A DNA stretch of 64,000 bases from the NCBI RefSeq assembly GCF_025979705.1, contig NZ_CP110136.1, positions 868,001 to 932,000 on the forward strand. Direction: 5' to 3'. This stretch comes from Hymenobacter sp. YIM 151858-1. GTDB lineage: Bacteria > Bacteroidota > Bacteroidia > Cytophagales > Hymenobacteraceae. Of the stretch, positions 31,673-41,600 are shown one piece after another (the first letter of the stretch is position 1; each line of letters starts with the position of its first letter). Position numbers and translations under genes: made by a program. Below the pieces are notes generated by a model that worked only from the letters and a program-made list of their open reading frames with translations, ran no database searches and had not been told where the DNA came from.

Positions 31673-33106
31673 ATGGACGATGCACACGCTTTGCGCCCCC
31701 TTTGCCGGGGCACCGGGTTGGCCTTGTTGCTTTGGGTGATTACATCGCCCATCAGTTGCGGCCAACGTTTTGCGTGCATCGGCGACTACGGCTTCGAGGG
31801 GCCGAATTTGCAGCAGGTAGCGGGGCTGATTAAAACCTGGAACCCCGAGTTCATCATCACGACGGGCGACAACAACTACGATTTCGGAGCGAAGGAAACC
31901 ATCGACCGGAACATCGGCCAGTACTTCCACGATTACATCTACCCGTACTCCGGAACCTACGGCGCGGCGTCGCCCAAAGCCGAAAACCGCTTTTTCCCGA
32001 GCATCGGCAACCACGATGTGTATACCGAAAGCGGCAAACCCTACCGGGATTTTTTTTCCCTGCCCGGCAACGAGCGGTACTACGAGTTTACGCGCGGCAA
32101 CCTGCATTTCTTCGTCGTCAACAGCGACCCGAGCGAACCGGACGGCACCAGCAGCAGCTCGGTGCAGGCCCAGTGGCTGAAGCAACAACTGGCCGCCTCA
32201 AACAAGCCCTGGAAGGTGGTGTACTTTCACCACGCGCCGTACTCCTCGGGCCACTACGGCAACATCGAGTACATGCAGTGGCCGTTTAAGGCGTGGGGGG
32301 CTTCGTTGGTGATGGCCGGGCACAACCACCACTACGAGCGGCTTACGGTGGACGGCCTCACGTACATCGTGAACGGCCTGGGCGGCCGAAGCCTGTACGG
32401 CATCGGGGCCAAAAAAAGCTTTACGCAGGCGTTGTACGCCGGCGACTACGGCGCCATGCTGCTGGAAGCCTCAGCCAATACCCTGAGCATGAAATTTATA
32501 ACCCGCACGGGCATTGAGATTGACGCGGCCACGCTGGTGCGCGTGGGTGCGCCCCTGCCCGTTACGCTCACCGCGTTTCAGGCCACGCGGCGCGGCTCCG
32601 AGGCCGTACTGGCCTGGTCGACGGCCAACGAACTGCGCAACCGCGGTTTCGGCATCGAAGTCTCGACCGACGGTACCGCCTACCGCACGCTGGCGTTTGT
32701 GCCGGCTACTGGCCGTACCACGCAACAGCCCCAGCACTACACCTACCGCGACACCGAGCCCAACAAAAGCGACATGCGCTACTACCGCTTGCGGCAGGAA
32801 GACGAAGACGGCAAACAAAACTACTTTGGCCCCGTGCCCGTGCGCTTCGACCCCATGGCCGTGGCCCTGAGCACCTACCCAAATCCTTTCGAGGAAGAGC
32901 TAACCCTGGAAATATTGGCCGAAACCACCGCTGCCGCCACCATTACCCTAACCGACAACCTAGGGCGGGTGGTGTGGCAGGCTGCCCGGGCGGTGCAGCC
33001 CGGCGCCAACCGCGTGCAGCTGGTGCCAGGGCTGAGCAAGGGCTTGTACCAGGCCACCGTGCTGCTCAACGGCAAGGTGCTGAGCCAGCGGCTGGTGAAG
33101 CAGTAA
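31673..33106 (+). CDS. T9SS-sorted metallophosphoesterase (purple acid phosphatase-like)
   Basis: 477 aa, exported by the T9SS. After a signal peptide (LALLLWVITSPISC) comes a metallophosphatase domain: IGDYG, TTGDNNYDFG, SIGNHDVY, YFHHAPYSSGHYG and MAGHNHHYER give the complete dinuclear metal site. The C-terminal about 80 residues are a type A sorting domain (LSTYPNPFEEELTLEI ... GLYQATVLLNGKVLSQRLVKQ). An Ig-like linker (LPVTLTAFQATRRGSEAVLAW) lies between. It is likely a cell-surface phosphomonoesterase for phosphate scavenging. Confidence 0.92.
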   Translation: MDDAHALRPLCRGTGLALLLWVITSPISCGQRFACIGDYGFEGPNLQQVAGLIKTWNPEFIITTGDNNYDFGAKETIDRNIGQYFHDYIYPYSGTYGAASPKAENRFFPSIGNHDVYTESGKPYRDFFSLPGNERYYEFTRGNLHFFVVNSDPSEPDGTSSSSVQAQWLKQQLAASNKPWKVVYFHHAPYSSGHYGNIEYMQWPFKAWGASLVMAGHNHHYERLTVDGLTYIVNGLGGRSLYGIGAKKSFTQALYAGDYGAMLLEASANTLSMKFITRTGIEIDAATLVRVGAPLPVTLTAFQATRRGSEAVLAWSTANELRNRGFGIEVSTDGTAYRTLAFVPATGRTTQQPQHYTYRDTEPNKSDMRYYRLRQEDEDGKQNYFGPVPVRFDPMAVALSTYPNPFEEELTLEILAETTAAATITLTDNLGRVVWQAARAVQPGANRVQLVPGLSKGLYQATVLLNGKVLSQRLVKQ

Positions 33107-33183
33107 AACAATTCGGCAACAAGAACGGCCGTTGCCATCGGCAGGGAGTAAAGGCGGTTAAGAGGCGCGAAACAAGCGCGCTA

Positions 33184-34029
33184 TTAACGGCTATCCATCA
33201 TTTTGTCGAAAGCCTTCTTTTCCATAATCAACACGTGTTTTTGGGCCACATTGAAAATGGAAACGTACTTCTGGCCAATCACAAGATGGGTGTCAACAGG
33301 CAAGGTGTTGCGGTAGAGCAACAGGGAGCAAATGTCGGTTGGGGTGATGTAGGGGTGCGCGGGCAAATGCGAATGCATGGCGGCCTCAACGGTTTTCGCC
33401 TTTTCGGGCATGCGCATGGCGATGTACGTGTTGTGCAGGCGCTCTACCGTTTCTAACTGGCCCTTTGCCGAAAACGTCATTAGCAAATCGTTGCCGATGG
33501 GCAAAACGCCTTCTTCCTGCGGCCCAACCAGTACGTAAGCACGCGGCTTGGGGCCATCGTCGAGCAGTATCACATTAGGCCGGGTTCGGTCCGGAAAAGT
33601 GTAGGCTTTGCTCTTTGTGGGCTGCACCAACTCTTCAAACACCTGCTTGCGAATGGCAAACAAGCGCCGTTCGCGCTCGGAGGTTGGCCGCGCCGCGCAT
33701 ATTCGGCCGGAGCTTGGCGTAATCTCGAAGTTGCGCGGAAAGCTGAAGGCGTGGCTGACTGCCAGTGGTTCGGCGGCCGCTCCGCGGGCCACGAACACGG
33801 TGCGCACAGAGTCGCCGTCGGCGTAGGTAATGTAACCACCTAGGGTTGACATGTCGGTTTGCCGAGCCACGAGCAAGTCGGTGGCAACCCACGAGGCGCG
33901 TTCAGATTGGTAAAGCGCAAGCCCTTCTTTCAGAACGGCTTCTTCTTGTTTAGCAAAGCGGGATTGGGCTTCGGCAGAAAACTGCGCTAGCACCGTTAGC
34001 AAGCAGCCATGGAGTAAAGTATGCTTCAT
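33184..34029 (-). CDS. Secreted protein with a JAMM-like HxH...D motif (paralogue B)
   Basis: 281 aa with a signal peptide ending in EAQ. Shared with paralogue A: LALYQSERASWVATDLL, DSVRTVFV, a G-V-L-P-I-G segment, and the key MHSHLPAHPYITPTDICSLL, which fits H-x-H-x(7)-T-x2-D exactly as in JAMM metal sites, followed by LVIGQKYVSIFNV. A matching upstream Glu is not obvious. The family is not one I can name; a JAB/MPN-like fold is an inference. Its start is just downstream of the S46 peptidase terminator. Confidence 0.6.
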   Translation of the reverse strand: MKHTLLHGCLLTVLAQFSAEAQSRFAKQEEAVLKEGLALYQSERASWVATDLLVARQTDMSTLGGYITYADGDSVRTVFVARGAAAEPLAVSHAFSFPRNFEITPSSGRICAARPTSERERRLFAIRKQVFEELVQPTKSKAYTFPDRTRPNVILLDDGPKPRAYVLVGPQEEGVLPIGNDLLMTFSAKGQLETVERLHNTYIAMRMPEKAKTVEAAMHSHLPAHPYITPTDICSLLLYRNTLPVDTHLVIGQKYVSIFNVAQKHVLIMEKKAFDKMMDSR

Positions 34030-34052
34030 GCAAATAATGGGGGGGTATAAAT

Positions 34053-34090
34053 CGACGCCCGCCGGAAGTTAAGTATTCCGGCGGGCGTCG
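34053..34090 (-). terminator. Terminator of the S46 peptidase gene
   Basis: A perfect 15-bp GC-rich stem (34053-34067 with 34076-34090) between the peptidase stop and the next gene's start. Confidence 0.65.
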
Positions 34091-34111
34091 TGGTCACTCG
34101 TATAGCAAGAG

Positions 34112-36391
34112 TCAGGAAGTGGCTTTTTCGCGCTTAACTTTCACCTTCTGCTTCCTGGCTTTTTTGTCGGAGCCGGCCTCGGCGGGCTGGTTCTGGTCGG
34201 CACCGCCCACCAGGTTCATTTCCTTGATAAGGTGCGAGGCTCCGGCGTATTTATCCACCACGAACAGCATGTAGCGAACATCCAAGGTAATGTTGCGCAC
34301 GCGCTCGGGGTCGTACATGATGTCCGACATGGTGCCCTCCCAGTTGCGGTCGAAGTTGATGCCGATCAGCTCGCCGCGGCCGTTGATGACGGGCGAGCCG
34401 CTGTTGCCGCCGGTGGTGTGGTTGGTGGCCGTAAAGGCCACCGGCACAGTGCCATTTACGGCGTAGGGGCCGTAGTCTTTTTGCTGATACAGCTCGGCCA
34501 GGCGCTTGGGCACTTCAAAGTCGGGGTTCAGGGGGGCGGCTTTTTCCATGATGCCGTCGAGGGTGGTGTAGTATTCGTACTGCACGCCGTCGGCGGGTTG
34601 GTAGCCGGCCACCTGGCCGTAGGCTACGCGCAGGGTGGAGTTGGCATCGGGGTAAAACTTGCGCTCGGGCTGCCACTGGCGCAAGCCGGCAATGTAGGTG
34701 CGCTGCAGCAGGGTAATCTGGTCCTGGGTTTGGGTGTAGGTGGGCAGCACCTGCTGGCGGTACGTAGCCACAATGGGCGCGGCCAGCTGGTAGGCGGGGT
34801 CGGTGAGCAAGGCGGCGGCATTGCCTTTGGCCAGCTCATCGAGTACGCGTTGGGCGTCGGAATCAGCGGTCAGCTTGCTGCGGGCGAACAACGCGCCGAC
34901 GTAACGCTGCCAGGCCTCGGGCGAGGTATGCTGCGCGCGCAGCTGCTTCACGTAAGCTGGCAGCAGCTCGGTGGGCGTGCCCTCGGCGTAGAGCGGCAGC
35001 AGCGCAGCGGCCACTTTGCGGTCGGTAGGGGCCGAGTAGTTCCGGAAGAAGTTGCTGGTGCCCTTGCGGGCCTTCTCGATGGCCGCCTGCAGCTCGGCTT
35101 GCGGGGCCTTGGCCTGGATCAGGTCGACGAGGTTTTGCAGGCTGTTAGCGTAAGCAATCAGTTCGATGCCCAGGGCGGCTTCGGTGGCGTAGTCGCGGGC
35201 TACCACGTAGGGCCGCGCCAACTTGTACTGTTGCTCCAGCTGGCTCAGGATCTGGCCGTAGGCGGCTTGGCGCGTAGCGTCGCCTTGCTGCACCCATTGG
35301 CCAAATTGCTGCTCCTGCTGCTGCTTGCGGCGCACGGCATCGAGGCGTTTCAGGCCGCGCATTTCGCCCTGCCACTTTTTCCAGTAGTTGGCCAGCGAGG
35401 CGTACTTGGCCGCGTACTGAATGCGCACCTTGTCGGAGGCCTTCATGTCCTGGTCGAGCAGGCGCAGCTTCGTGTCGCGGATTTTCACCCTCGCCGGGTC
35501 CGATACGGAATAGACCTCATCAACGCCCCACGAGGTGAGGTACTCGTTGGTACGGCCCGGAAAGCCGAACACCAGCGTAAAGTCGCCGGGTCGTACGCCG
35601 CTAAGCGAAATGGGCAGCGCGTGGCGGGGCCGGAAGGGCTTGTTCTGCGGCGAGTAGGGGGCCGGTTTGTTGTCGGGGCCGGCGTAAATCCGGAAGATGC
35701 TGAAGTCGCCGGTGTGGCGGGGCCACATCCAGTTGTCGGTGTCGCCGCCAAACTTGCCGATGCTGCTCGGCGGCGCCCCCACGAGGCGCACGTCCTCAAA
35801 TACTTCCGTTACGAACAAGTAGTACTCGCCGCCGCCAAACATGGGGCGCACAAAGGCTTTGTAGTGCGTGCCTTCGGTGGCTTTGTGCGCCACCTGGGCG
35901 CTGCGCTGCTGCACCGCCTGCTCGCGCTCGGCCTCGGGCATGTTGGCCGGCAAGCCCTGCAAAATCGGCCCCGTTACGTCCTCCATCCGCACGATGAAAG
36001 TGGCGGTGAGGCCGGGGTTGGGCAGCTCCTGCTCGCGCGACATGGCCCAGTAGCCGTTGGTGAGGTAGTCTTTCTCAACCGACGAGTGCTGCTGAATCTG
36101 GCCGTAGCCGCAGTGGTGGTTGGTGAGCAGCAGGCCTTCGTTGCTGATGATTTCGCCGGTGCAGCCGCCCCCAAACTGCACCACGGCATCCTTCAGCGAG
36201 CCGCGGTTGACGGAGTAAATATCTTCGGCCGAGAGCTTTAGCCCTTTTTGCTGCATGTCGGCCTCGTTAAGCTGCTTCAGCAGCATAGGCAGCCACATGC
36301 CTTCGTCGGCGCGGGCCGCGGCGGGCAACAACAACAGCCAAAACGCCGCCAGGCGGCGCAACCAGGAACCAGATACGAAACGTTTTGCCAC
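34112..36391 (-). CDS. S46 dipeptidyl peptidase, DPP11-like
   Basis: 759-aa exported serine peptidase that removes dipeptides from oligopeptides in the periplasm. The signal peptide is followed by DEGMWLPMLL, as in the family. The catalytic His lies in LLLTNHHCGYG and the Ser in TGGNSGSPVING. Downstream, FDRNWEGTMSD carries Arg at the position that in Porphyromonas DPP11 (Arg673) selects Asp/Glu at P1, where DPP7 has Gly; this suggests an acidic specificity. The start codon is GTG (no ATG fits). A basic tail (KKARKQKVKVKREKA) ends the protein. Confidence 0.92.
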   Translation of the reverse strand: MAKRFVSGSWLRRLAAFWLLLLPAAARADEGMWLPMLLKQLNEADMQQKGLKLSAEDIYSVNRGSLKDAVVQFGGGCTGEIISNEGLLLTNHHCGYGQIQQHSSVEKDYLTNGYWAMSREQELPNPGLTATFIVRMEDVTGPILQGLPANMPEAEREQAVQQRSAQVAHKATEGTHYKAFVRPMFGGGEYYLFVTEVFEDVRLVGAPPSSIGKFGGDTDNWMWPRHTGDFSIFRIYAGPDNKPAPYSPQNKPFRPRHALPISLSGVRPGDFTLVFGFPGRTNEYLTSWGVDEVYSVSDPARVKIRDTKLRLLDQDMKASDKVRIQYAAKYASLANYWKKWQGEMRGLKRLDAVRRKQQQEQQFGQWVQQGDATRQAAYGQILSQLEQQYKLARPYVVARDYATEAALGIELIAYANSLQNLVDLIQAKAPQAELQAAIEKARKGTSNFFRNYSAPTDRKVAAALLPLYAEGTPTELLPAYVKQLRAQHTSPEAWQRYVGALFARSKLTADSDAQRVLDELAKGNAAALLTDPAYQLAAPIVATYRQQVLPTYTQTQDQITLLQRTYIAGLRQWQPERKFYPDANSTLRVAYGQVAGYQPADGVQYEYYTTLDGIMEKAAPLNPDFEVPKRLAELYQQKDYGPYAVNGTVPVAFTATNHTTGGNSGSPVINGRGELIGINFDRNWEGTMSDIMYDPERVRNITLDVRYMLFVVDKYAGASHLIKEMNLVGGADQNQPAEAGSDKKARKQKVKVKREKATS

Positions 36392-36420
36392 TAAGCAGGA
36401 GCCTTAGGTGAGTGATGGTG

Positions 36421-36428
36421 CAAAAGTA
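36421..36428 (-). promoter_or_regulatory. -7 box (TACTTTTG) of the S46 peptidase gene
   Basis: TACTTTTG on the minus strand, 29 bp before the GTG start. No TTG at the right spacing is evident. Confidence 0.45.
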
Positions 36429-36525
36429 GGTGCCCCGGCCCAAAGCCCGCGTTGCCCTACCTAGGGCCGCAAACGCCGTACGTTGGGGTTGGGTGCCCTG
36501 GTTGTGGCACCAAATTGCTTGTGCT

Positions 36526-37368
36526 ATGCCCTTCACCTTCAGTCATGCAGCCGCTGTGGTACCCTTGGCGCGTTGGGTGCGTTTGCCGCTCTCGGCCCTG
36601 GTGGTGGGCAGCCTCAGCCCCGATCTGATTTACTTTATGCAGCTGAAAGCCAGCGGCAACATCGGCCACACGTTGCCGGGGCTGTTCGTTTTTTGCCTGC
36701 CCGTGGGCCTGGCGGCGCTGTGGCTGTGGCACGAGGTAGCCAAGCTGGCGGCCGTGGCGTTGCTGCCGCCGTGGGTGCGGGCGCGCACGCTGCACGTGGC
36801 GCATCAGCCCTTTCGGTTTGGGCCGGGGCGGCGCCTGGTGCAAGTGGCCGCGGCCATTTTGCTAGGTGCTCTTACACATATTGCCTGGGATGCCTTTACG
36901 CACGTCGATGGCTGGGTGGCCGAGCGCGTGCCTTTGTTTCAGCAGTTGCTGCCGTTCCCGGGGTTTGGCAGCATGCCCGTATACAAGCTGGCGCAGCTGC
37001 TCAGCACGGCGGTGGGGGCGGCCTTGCTGGCGTGGTGGGCCCGGCAATGGCTAGGCCAGCAGCCCGCGCACAGCATTGCGGTGCCTAAGCTGCGGCACCG
37101 GCGGGCATGGCTGGCTGGTTTGGTGCTTGCGGCTGCCGCCGCGGGCGTGCTCTACGCCCGCTCGCACGCCGCGCCGCTGATGGCTTACCCCGAGCTGCGC
37201 GTGTTTACGTTGCGCATCATCATTACTACCTGCACGGCCTTTTGGCTGGGCCTGCTGGCCTTTGCCGGCTGGTACCGTTGGCGGTACCAGCCGCACCTAG
37301 GGCATCCGGTGCCCGCGCCTACGAGTGGCCCAGCTCCGAAACGGCCGCGGCATTCTGCGCCGAAGTAG
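36526..37368 (+). CDS. DUF4184-family membrane protein
   Basis: 280 aa with about six hydrophobic segments. MPFTFSHAAAVVPL at the N-terminus and the GSLSPDLIYF and ALTHIAWDAFTHVDGW motifs are hallmarks of DUF4184, a family of integral membrane proteins related to metal-dependent membrane hydrolases; the conserved H and D residues are present. Function unknown. The ATG at 36526 gives the family start. Its last 50 bp overlap, in the opposite strand, the 3' end of the YkvA-like gene. Confidence 0.85.
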   Translation: MPFTFSHAAAVVPLARWVRLPLSALVVGSLSPDLIYFMQLKASGNIGHTLPGLFVFCLPVGLAALWLWHEVAKLAAVALLPPWVRARTLHVAHQPFRFGPGRRLVQVAAAILLGALTHIAWDAFTHVDGWVAERVPLFQQLLPFPGFGSMPVYKLAQLLSTAVGAALLAWWARQWLGQQPAHSIAVPKLRHRRAWLAGLVLAAAAAGVLYARSHAAPLMAYPELRVFTLRIIITTCTAFWLGLLAFAGWYRWRYQPHLGHPVPAPTSGPAPKRPRHSAPK

Positions 37369-37834
37369 CCGAAGCTTCCAAAGGCAAACCGGCAGCGGGT
37401 GCTTCCGTGGCGGTAGCGCCAGTAGCTTCCCACTCGCGGAAACGGCGGATTTCGCTCTGAAACTTGCCGATAAACCAGCTCAGCAGGCTCAAATCATCCA
37501 AGAAACCCAGCACCGGAATAAAGTCGGGCACCAAATCGATGGGCGACAACGTGTAGAGCAGCACCGCCAAACCCGATACAATGGTGCCGGTTTCGATTTG
37601 CCGGTACGAGCCGTTTACGTAGGCCTGCACCAGGCGCACCAGCGAACGGCCGGCATCGAGCAACTGCTTGAATTTGTTGTCTTTGCTTTCGGCGCTGGAT
37701 AATTTATCGGCTACTTCGTTGAGCACCAATACCACCTTAAACGGCTTGCCCAGCAGCTTGCCGGCGCGGCTCATAAACAAGCTAAAAATTGCGTTTTTCG
37801 AAATCTGAAGGCCTTTATCAGCAAGTGAAGACAT
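37319..37834 (-). CDS. DUF1232/YkvA-family membrane protein
   Basis: 171 aa. GTIVSGLAVLLYTLSPIDLVPDFIPVLGFLDDLSLL is the DUF1232 signature, a short helical hairpin that inserts in the membrane. The N-terminal 70 residues form a charged helix and the C-terminal 40 are Ala/Pro-rich. Function unknown. The ATG at 37834 begins MSSLADKGLQ. It is convergent with, and overlaps by 50 bp, the DUF4184 gene. Confidence 0.85.
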   Translation of the reverse strand: MSSLADKGLQISKNAIFSLFMSRAGKLLGKPFKVVLVLNEVADKLSSAESKDNKFKQLLDAGRSLVRLVQAYVNGSYRQIETGTIVSGLAVLLYTLSPIDLVPDFIPVLGFLDDLSLLSWFIGKFQSEIRRFREWEATGATATEAPAAGLPLEASATSAQNAAAVSELGHS

Positions 37835-37950
37835 ATGCAAAAATGAGTTGAGTGTGCCCCGTGTACGCACACGCCCGGGCAGGCGTTGTTGCCCCACATG
37901 CGGGCGGCGCACCGATAATGTATCATATTCAGCCACCAGCCCCAACCGCC

Positions 37951-38612
37951 ATGCTCCTGCAAACCCTGCACCTGTTAGCCCCCGATTTGCCCCGGCAGCG
38001 GCATTTTTATGCCGAGGTGCTGGGCCTGCCCGCGCAGCTGCCCACGCCGCACGAGCTGGTGGTGCACCTAGGGTTTTCGCGGCTGGTGTTTCGGCAGGCC
38101 GATGGGGGTACTGAGCCTTTTTACCACTTCGCCGTTTCGGTGCCGCACAACCAGCTGGTTGCGGCGCACGGCTGGCTGCCCGCACGCCTTTGCTGCCCTT
38201 CGTGCACGGCGAGGCTATTGCCGACTTCCCGAACTGGCGCGCTCAGGCGTTCTACTTTCACGACCCGGCCGGCAACATTCTCGAATGCATTGCCCGCTTC
38301 GAGTTGCCCAATGCCACCACCGAGCCCTTTGGCGCCAAGCAGTTTCTGGGGCTGAGCGAAGCGGGTATTGTGGCGGCCAACGTACCGGCCCTGGCCGCCG
38401 AGTTAGCTGCCCGGTACGGCATTCCCGATTTTGCCCGGGGGCCCAAGCTGCCCAATTTTGCCGCCCTGGGTACCGACGAAGGGCTGCTTATCCTCACGGA
38501 GCAGGGCCGGGGTTGGCTGCCCACCGGCCGCCCCGCCGAGCGGCACTGGCTGCGCCTCGAAGGCGAACATGCCGGCCGCTCCTTTGTGATTGAAGACCCC
38601 CCCGGCACCTAG
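37951..38612 (+). pseudogene. VOC/glyoxalase-like gene broken by one frameshift
   Basis: Frame 1 from the ATG at 37951 gives HLLAPDLPRQRHFYAEVLGL ... AVSVPHNQLVAAHGWLPA; a second frame then continues without loss of similarity from about 38185 (TPLLPFVHGEAIADFPNWRA ... YFHDPAGNILECIARF). Together they form a two-domain vicinal-oxygen-chelate protein of about 220 aa. A one-base shift near 38180-38190 (around the CCCGCACGCC run) separates the two. It is either a recent pseudogene or a sequencing error. Confidence 0.75.
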
Positions 38613-38627
38613 GCGGCCGCACAAAAA

Positions 38628-38654
38628 AAAGCCCGGCCAACCTGGCCGGGCTTT
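38628..38654. terminator. Bidirectional terminator
   Basis: A 12-bp GC stem (38628-38639 with 38643-38654) with an A-run before and T-rich sequence after, between the convergent VOC remnant and T9SS nuclease-like gene. Confidence 0.85.
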
Positions 38655-38676
38655 CTTATTCGGGCTGCGTGCTGGG

Positions 38677-41600
38677 CTATTGCTTCACGAAGCGCTCCAC
38701 GTAGGTTTGCTGCTCGCCCACGATGCGTACGGTGTACATACCGGCGTTCAGGTTGCCTACTTTCTGGTTCAGCTGCTGGTTGAGCTGCTCCACCGAGCCC
38801 TTGGCGCTGATGGCTACCCGGCCGTCGGCGGTGAGTACCTGCAGCTGCAGGTGCTGGCCACGCTCGGGCACCTCTACGCGCACCGTTTTGCTTACCGGGT
38901 TGGGGTAGAGGCCCAGCTTGGCAGCGGCCACGCCAGCCTTGTTGTTGGTTACCACGTTGGCACCCAGGATAAAGCGCGTCTGGATGGGGTAGTGGTCGGA
39001 GGTGGTGTTGCCGTAGTTGGCAATGGTGCCGGCAATGTCCGTCCGAATGTTCGCCGAACCATCGAGGTAAAGCGTGTTCAGTTCGTTCGAAACCACCACG
39101 TGGTCAATCACGTCGTTGAAGCCCACCGTCGATTTCAGGCCGGCCTGGCTCAGCGGCAGCGTAAGGGCCGAGTACTGCGCAGCATCGGCCGTAAAGGCCT
39201 GGTACGACGACGCCGTTACGTTCGGAATGTTGGCGATGGTAACGTCGAGGTCGTCGTTGAAGTCGCCCATAATCAGCACATTGCTGGTGGCGTAGCGGGC
39301 ATCCAGCTCGGCCTTCAGCGCTTCGGCACCGGCCTTGCGGCGGTTGTACGAGTCGCCGCCGTCGTTGCTTTCGTTGGCCTTGGCATGAATCAGCACGAAC
39401 GCAACGCGGCGCGTCTGGCCGTTCACCAGCTTCACATCGGCCTCCATCATGTACGGCACGCGGCCCGTCGACCAGTTCGTCGACCAGTTATTCGGGTCGG
39501 TGCAGCTGGTGCAGGCAGAAAGAGTAGTGAAGGTTGCGTTGCTGAACGACGTGGCGCGGTACACGAATACCAGTTTCTGGGCCGAGCCGAACGACGAACC
39601 CGATACGCCCGTGGATACGCTATAGCGGTAGCCACCCGGCAGCTGCCGCACAATGGCGCCTAGCTTAGCCGTGTCCACAATTTCGGCCAGGCCATACACG
39701 TCGGCGTTCAGGTCGGTCAATACTTTTCTGGCGTTGGTTTCCTGCAGGGCCTCGTCGGTGGGGCCGTTGCCGGTCGAGCCAAACCACTCAATGTTCCAGT
39801 TCACTACGTCGAGCGTAGCGTTGGGCACGTACGTGTTGCCGGCCAGCGCCACCGGCACGGCAGTAGCACCTGGGGTAGTAATGCTCAGCGAGGCGGTATA
39901 GTTGGTGCTGGCCGCGGTGGGGGCAAACTCTACCGTTACTTCCTTGGGGGCTGCCAGGGCTTCGGCCGCCGTAAAGGTTACGGAGTTGCTGAAGGTGGTG
40001 CCATCTTTCGAAACCTTAAAAGCAGCGCTCGGCGAAGTGATGGTTACGTCGCCAGTTACGTTGCGCGAGGTGGTCAGGAACTTGCGCGTAGCCTTCTCGT
40101 TCTCCTTTACATAGTCGAAGTTGAGGCGGCTGGGCACGGCACGCACCGCTACCGGAGCCGGGGTGCTCGAGTTCGTAACCTGAATGTCGTCTACGGTCCA
40201 CTGGGCGGCACCGCTGGCTGCCGACGAGGTGTACACGAAAGCTACGTATACCGGGCTTGCTTTGTACGAGCTCAGGTCTACGTTCGAGGTGCGCGTCCAG
40301 GTATCGGAGTTGGCGGCGGGCAAATCCACGTCAATGGTCGTCCAGGTAACGCCTGCAGCCGTGGGGGAGCCGGTGCCCGAGTAATTCGTTGAAACCCGCA
40401 GCTGCACGGCCGGCCCGTTGAAACGGGTGCGCGACCAGAACGAGAGCAGCGGCACATTCATCGACGAAATATTGAGCGCCGGCGAAATCAGCCAGTCTTC
40501 GTTTGTCTGCGCAGAGCCCGCAAAGCCGTTGATTTGCACGGCGTTGGGCGATGTGGCCTTGCCTGAAGCGTCGGCAGCATCGCGGCCAAACGCGGTGCAG
40601 GCCCATACCTGCGCGCCCGTTACGCTTACCTGCGTCCAGCCATCGGCCAGGTTGGTGCCGCAGTCGTTAAACGAGTAGGTGGGATTTGCCGGGTCGAAGC
40701 CGGTGCCGCGCAGGTTTACCGTTTTGGAGGCTGCGCCCTGGCTGGCAATGGCAATGCTGCCCGTAGCCAGGCCGCCGGCCGTTGGGGCAAAGCGTACGTG
40801 TACGGTTTGGTTGGTGGCCAGCTCGGCCGGCGTAAAACTAATCGAGGAGGCAAACGTGGTGTTGTCCTTCGAAAGCTGGTAAGGGCCCGTAGCCGTGAGG
40901 GTGGTATTGGCCGTGAGGTTGGCGCCACCTAGGGTAAAGGTTTGGCTGCCCGTTGCGCCGATGGTCTGCGTGCCGAAGCCTAGGTCGGTTACGCTGCTGA
41001 TCAGGCGTGCATCCGAAGCAGTTTTCCACGACAGGTTAAAATCATCGATGGCCGAAGTAGGGCGGTTGCCCGAGCCCGCGCTAGCCGACAAGGCCACGAT
41101 GCGAATCCATACGGGTTCGTTCTTGTCGTCGAGGGCGTTGCCGAAGTCTACGTTAACCGTGGTGTTGCTGAAGGTGCTGTTGCCTGTAACGGCCGAAGTA
41201 GGCAGGGCGGTAAAGGAGGTAGGAGTGGCACCTACCGCGTAGTCGACGCGCCAGGTAGTTGTGCGCGGCGAGCTGGCATCGAGCGACTGCAGCTTGAAGC
41301 TAAGCTGCAGCTCGTAGCGGCCCGTGGTGTTGGCGGCCTGGAAAACAAAGGCCGAACCGGGGTCATATCCCGTGGAGCTGGTCTGGCGCACGCCAAGGGC
41401 GCGGTTGGTAGCCGCGGCCTGATCGGCTGTGCTGGTGGTTGCCGTCAGGCCCGTGGCCGAAGCGTAGTTTCTAAAGCCTACGGAAGTGGCGAAGTTCCAT
41501 TCCGTAGGGGTGGTGGTAAGCGTTTGGGTGGTGCCAAGAGCAGTAGCCGTGGCGGCCGAGCGCACGGTAAAACCCGTGGGCAAGCCGGAGGCCAACGCGT

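Noticed and set aside
34232-36241. Very long open frame on the plus strand, antisense to the S46 peptidase gene
   Set aside because: It mirrors the peptidase codons; the opposite frame carries complete family motifs, and the plus-strand product has no recognisable domain. A typical high-GC shadow.
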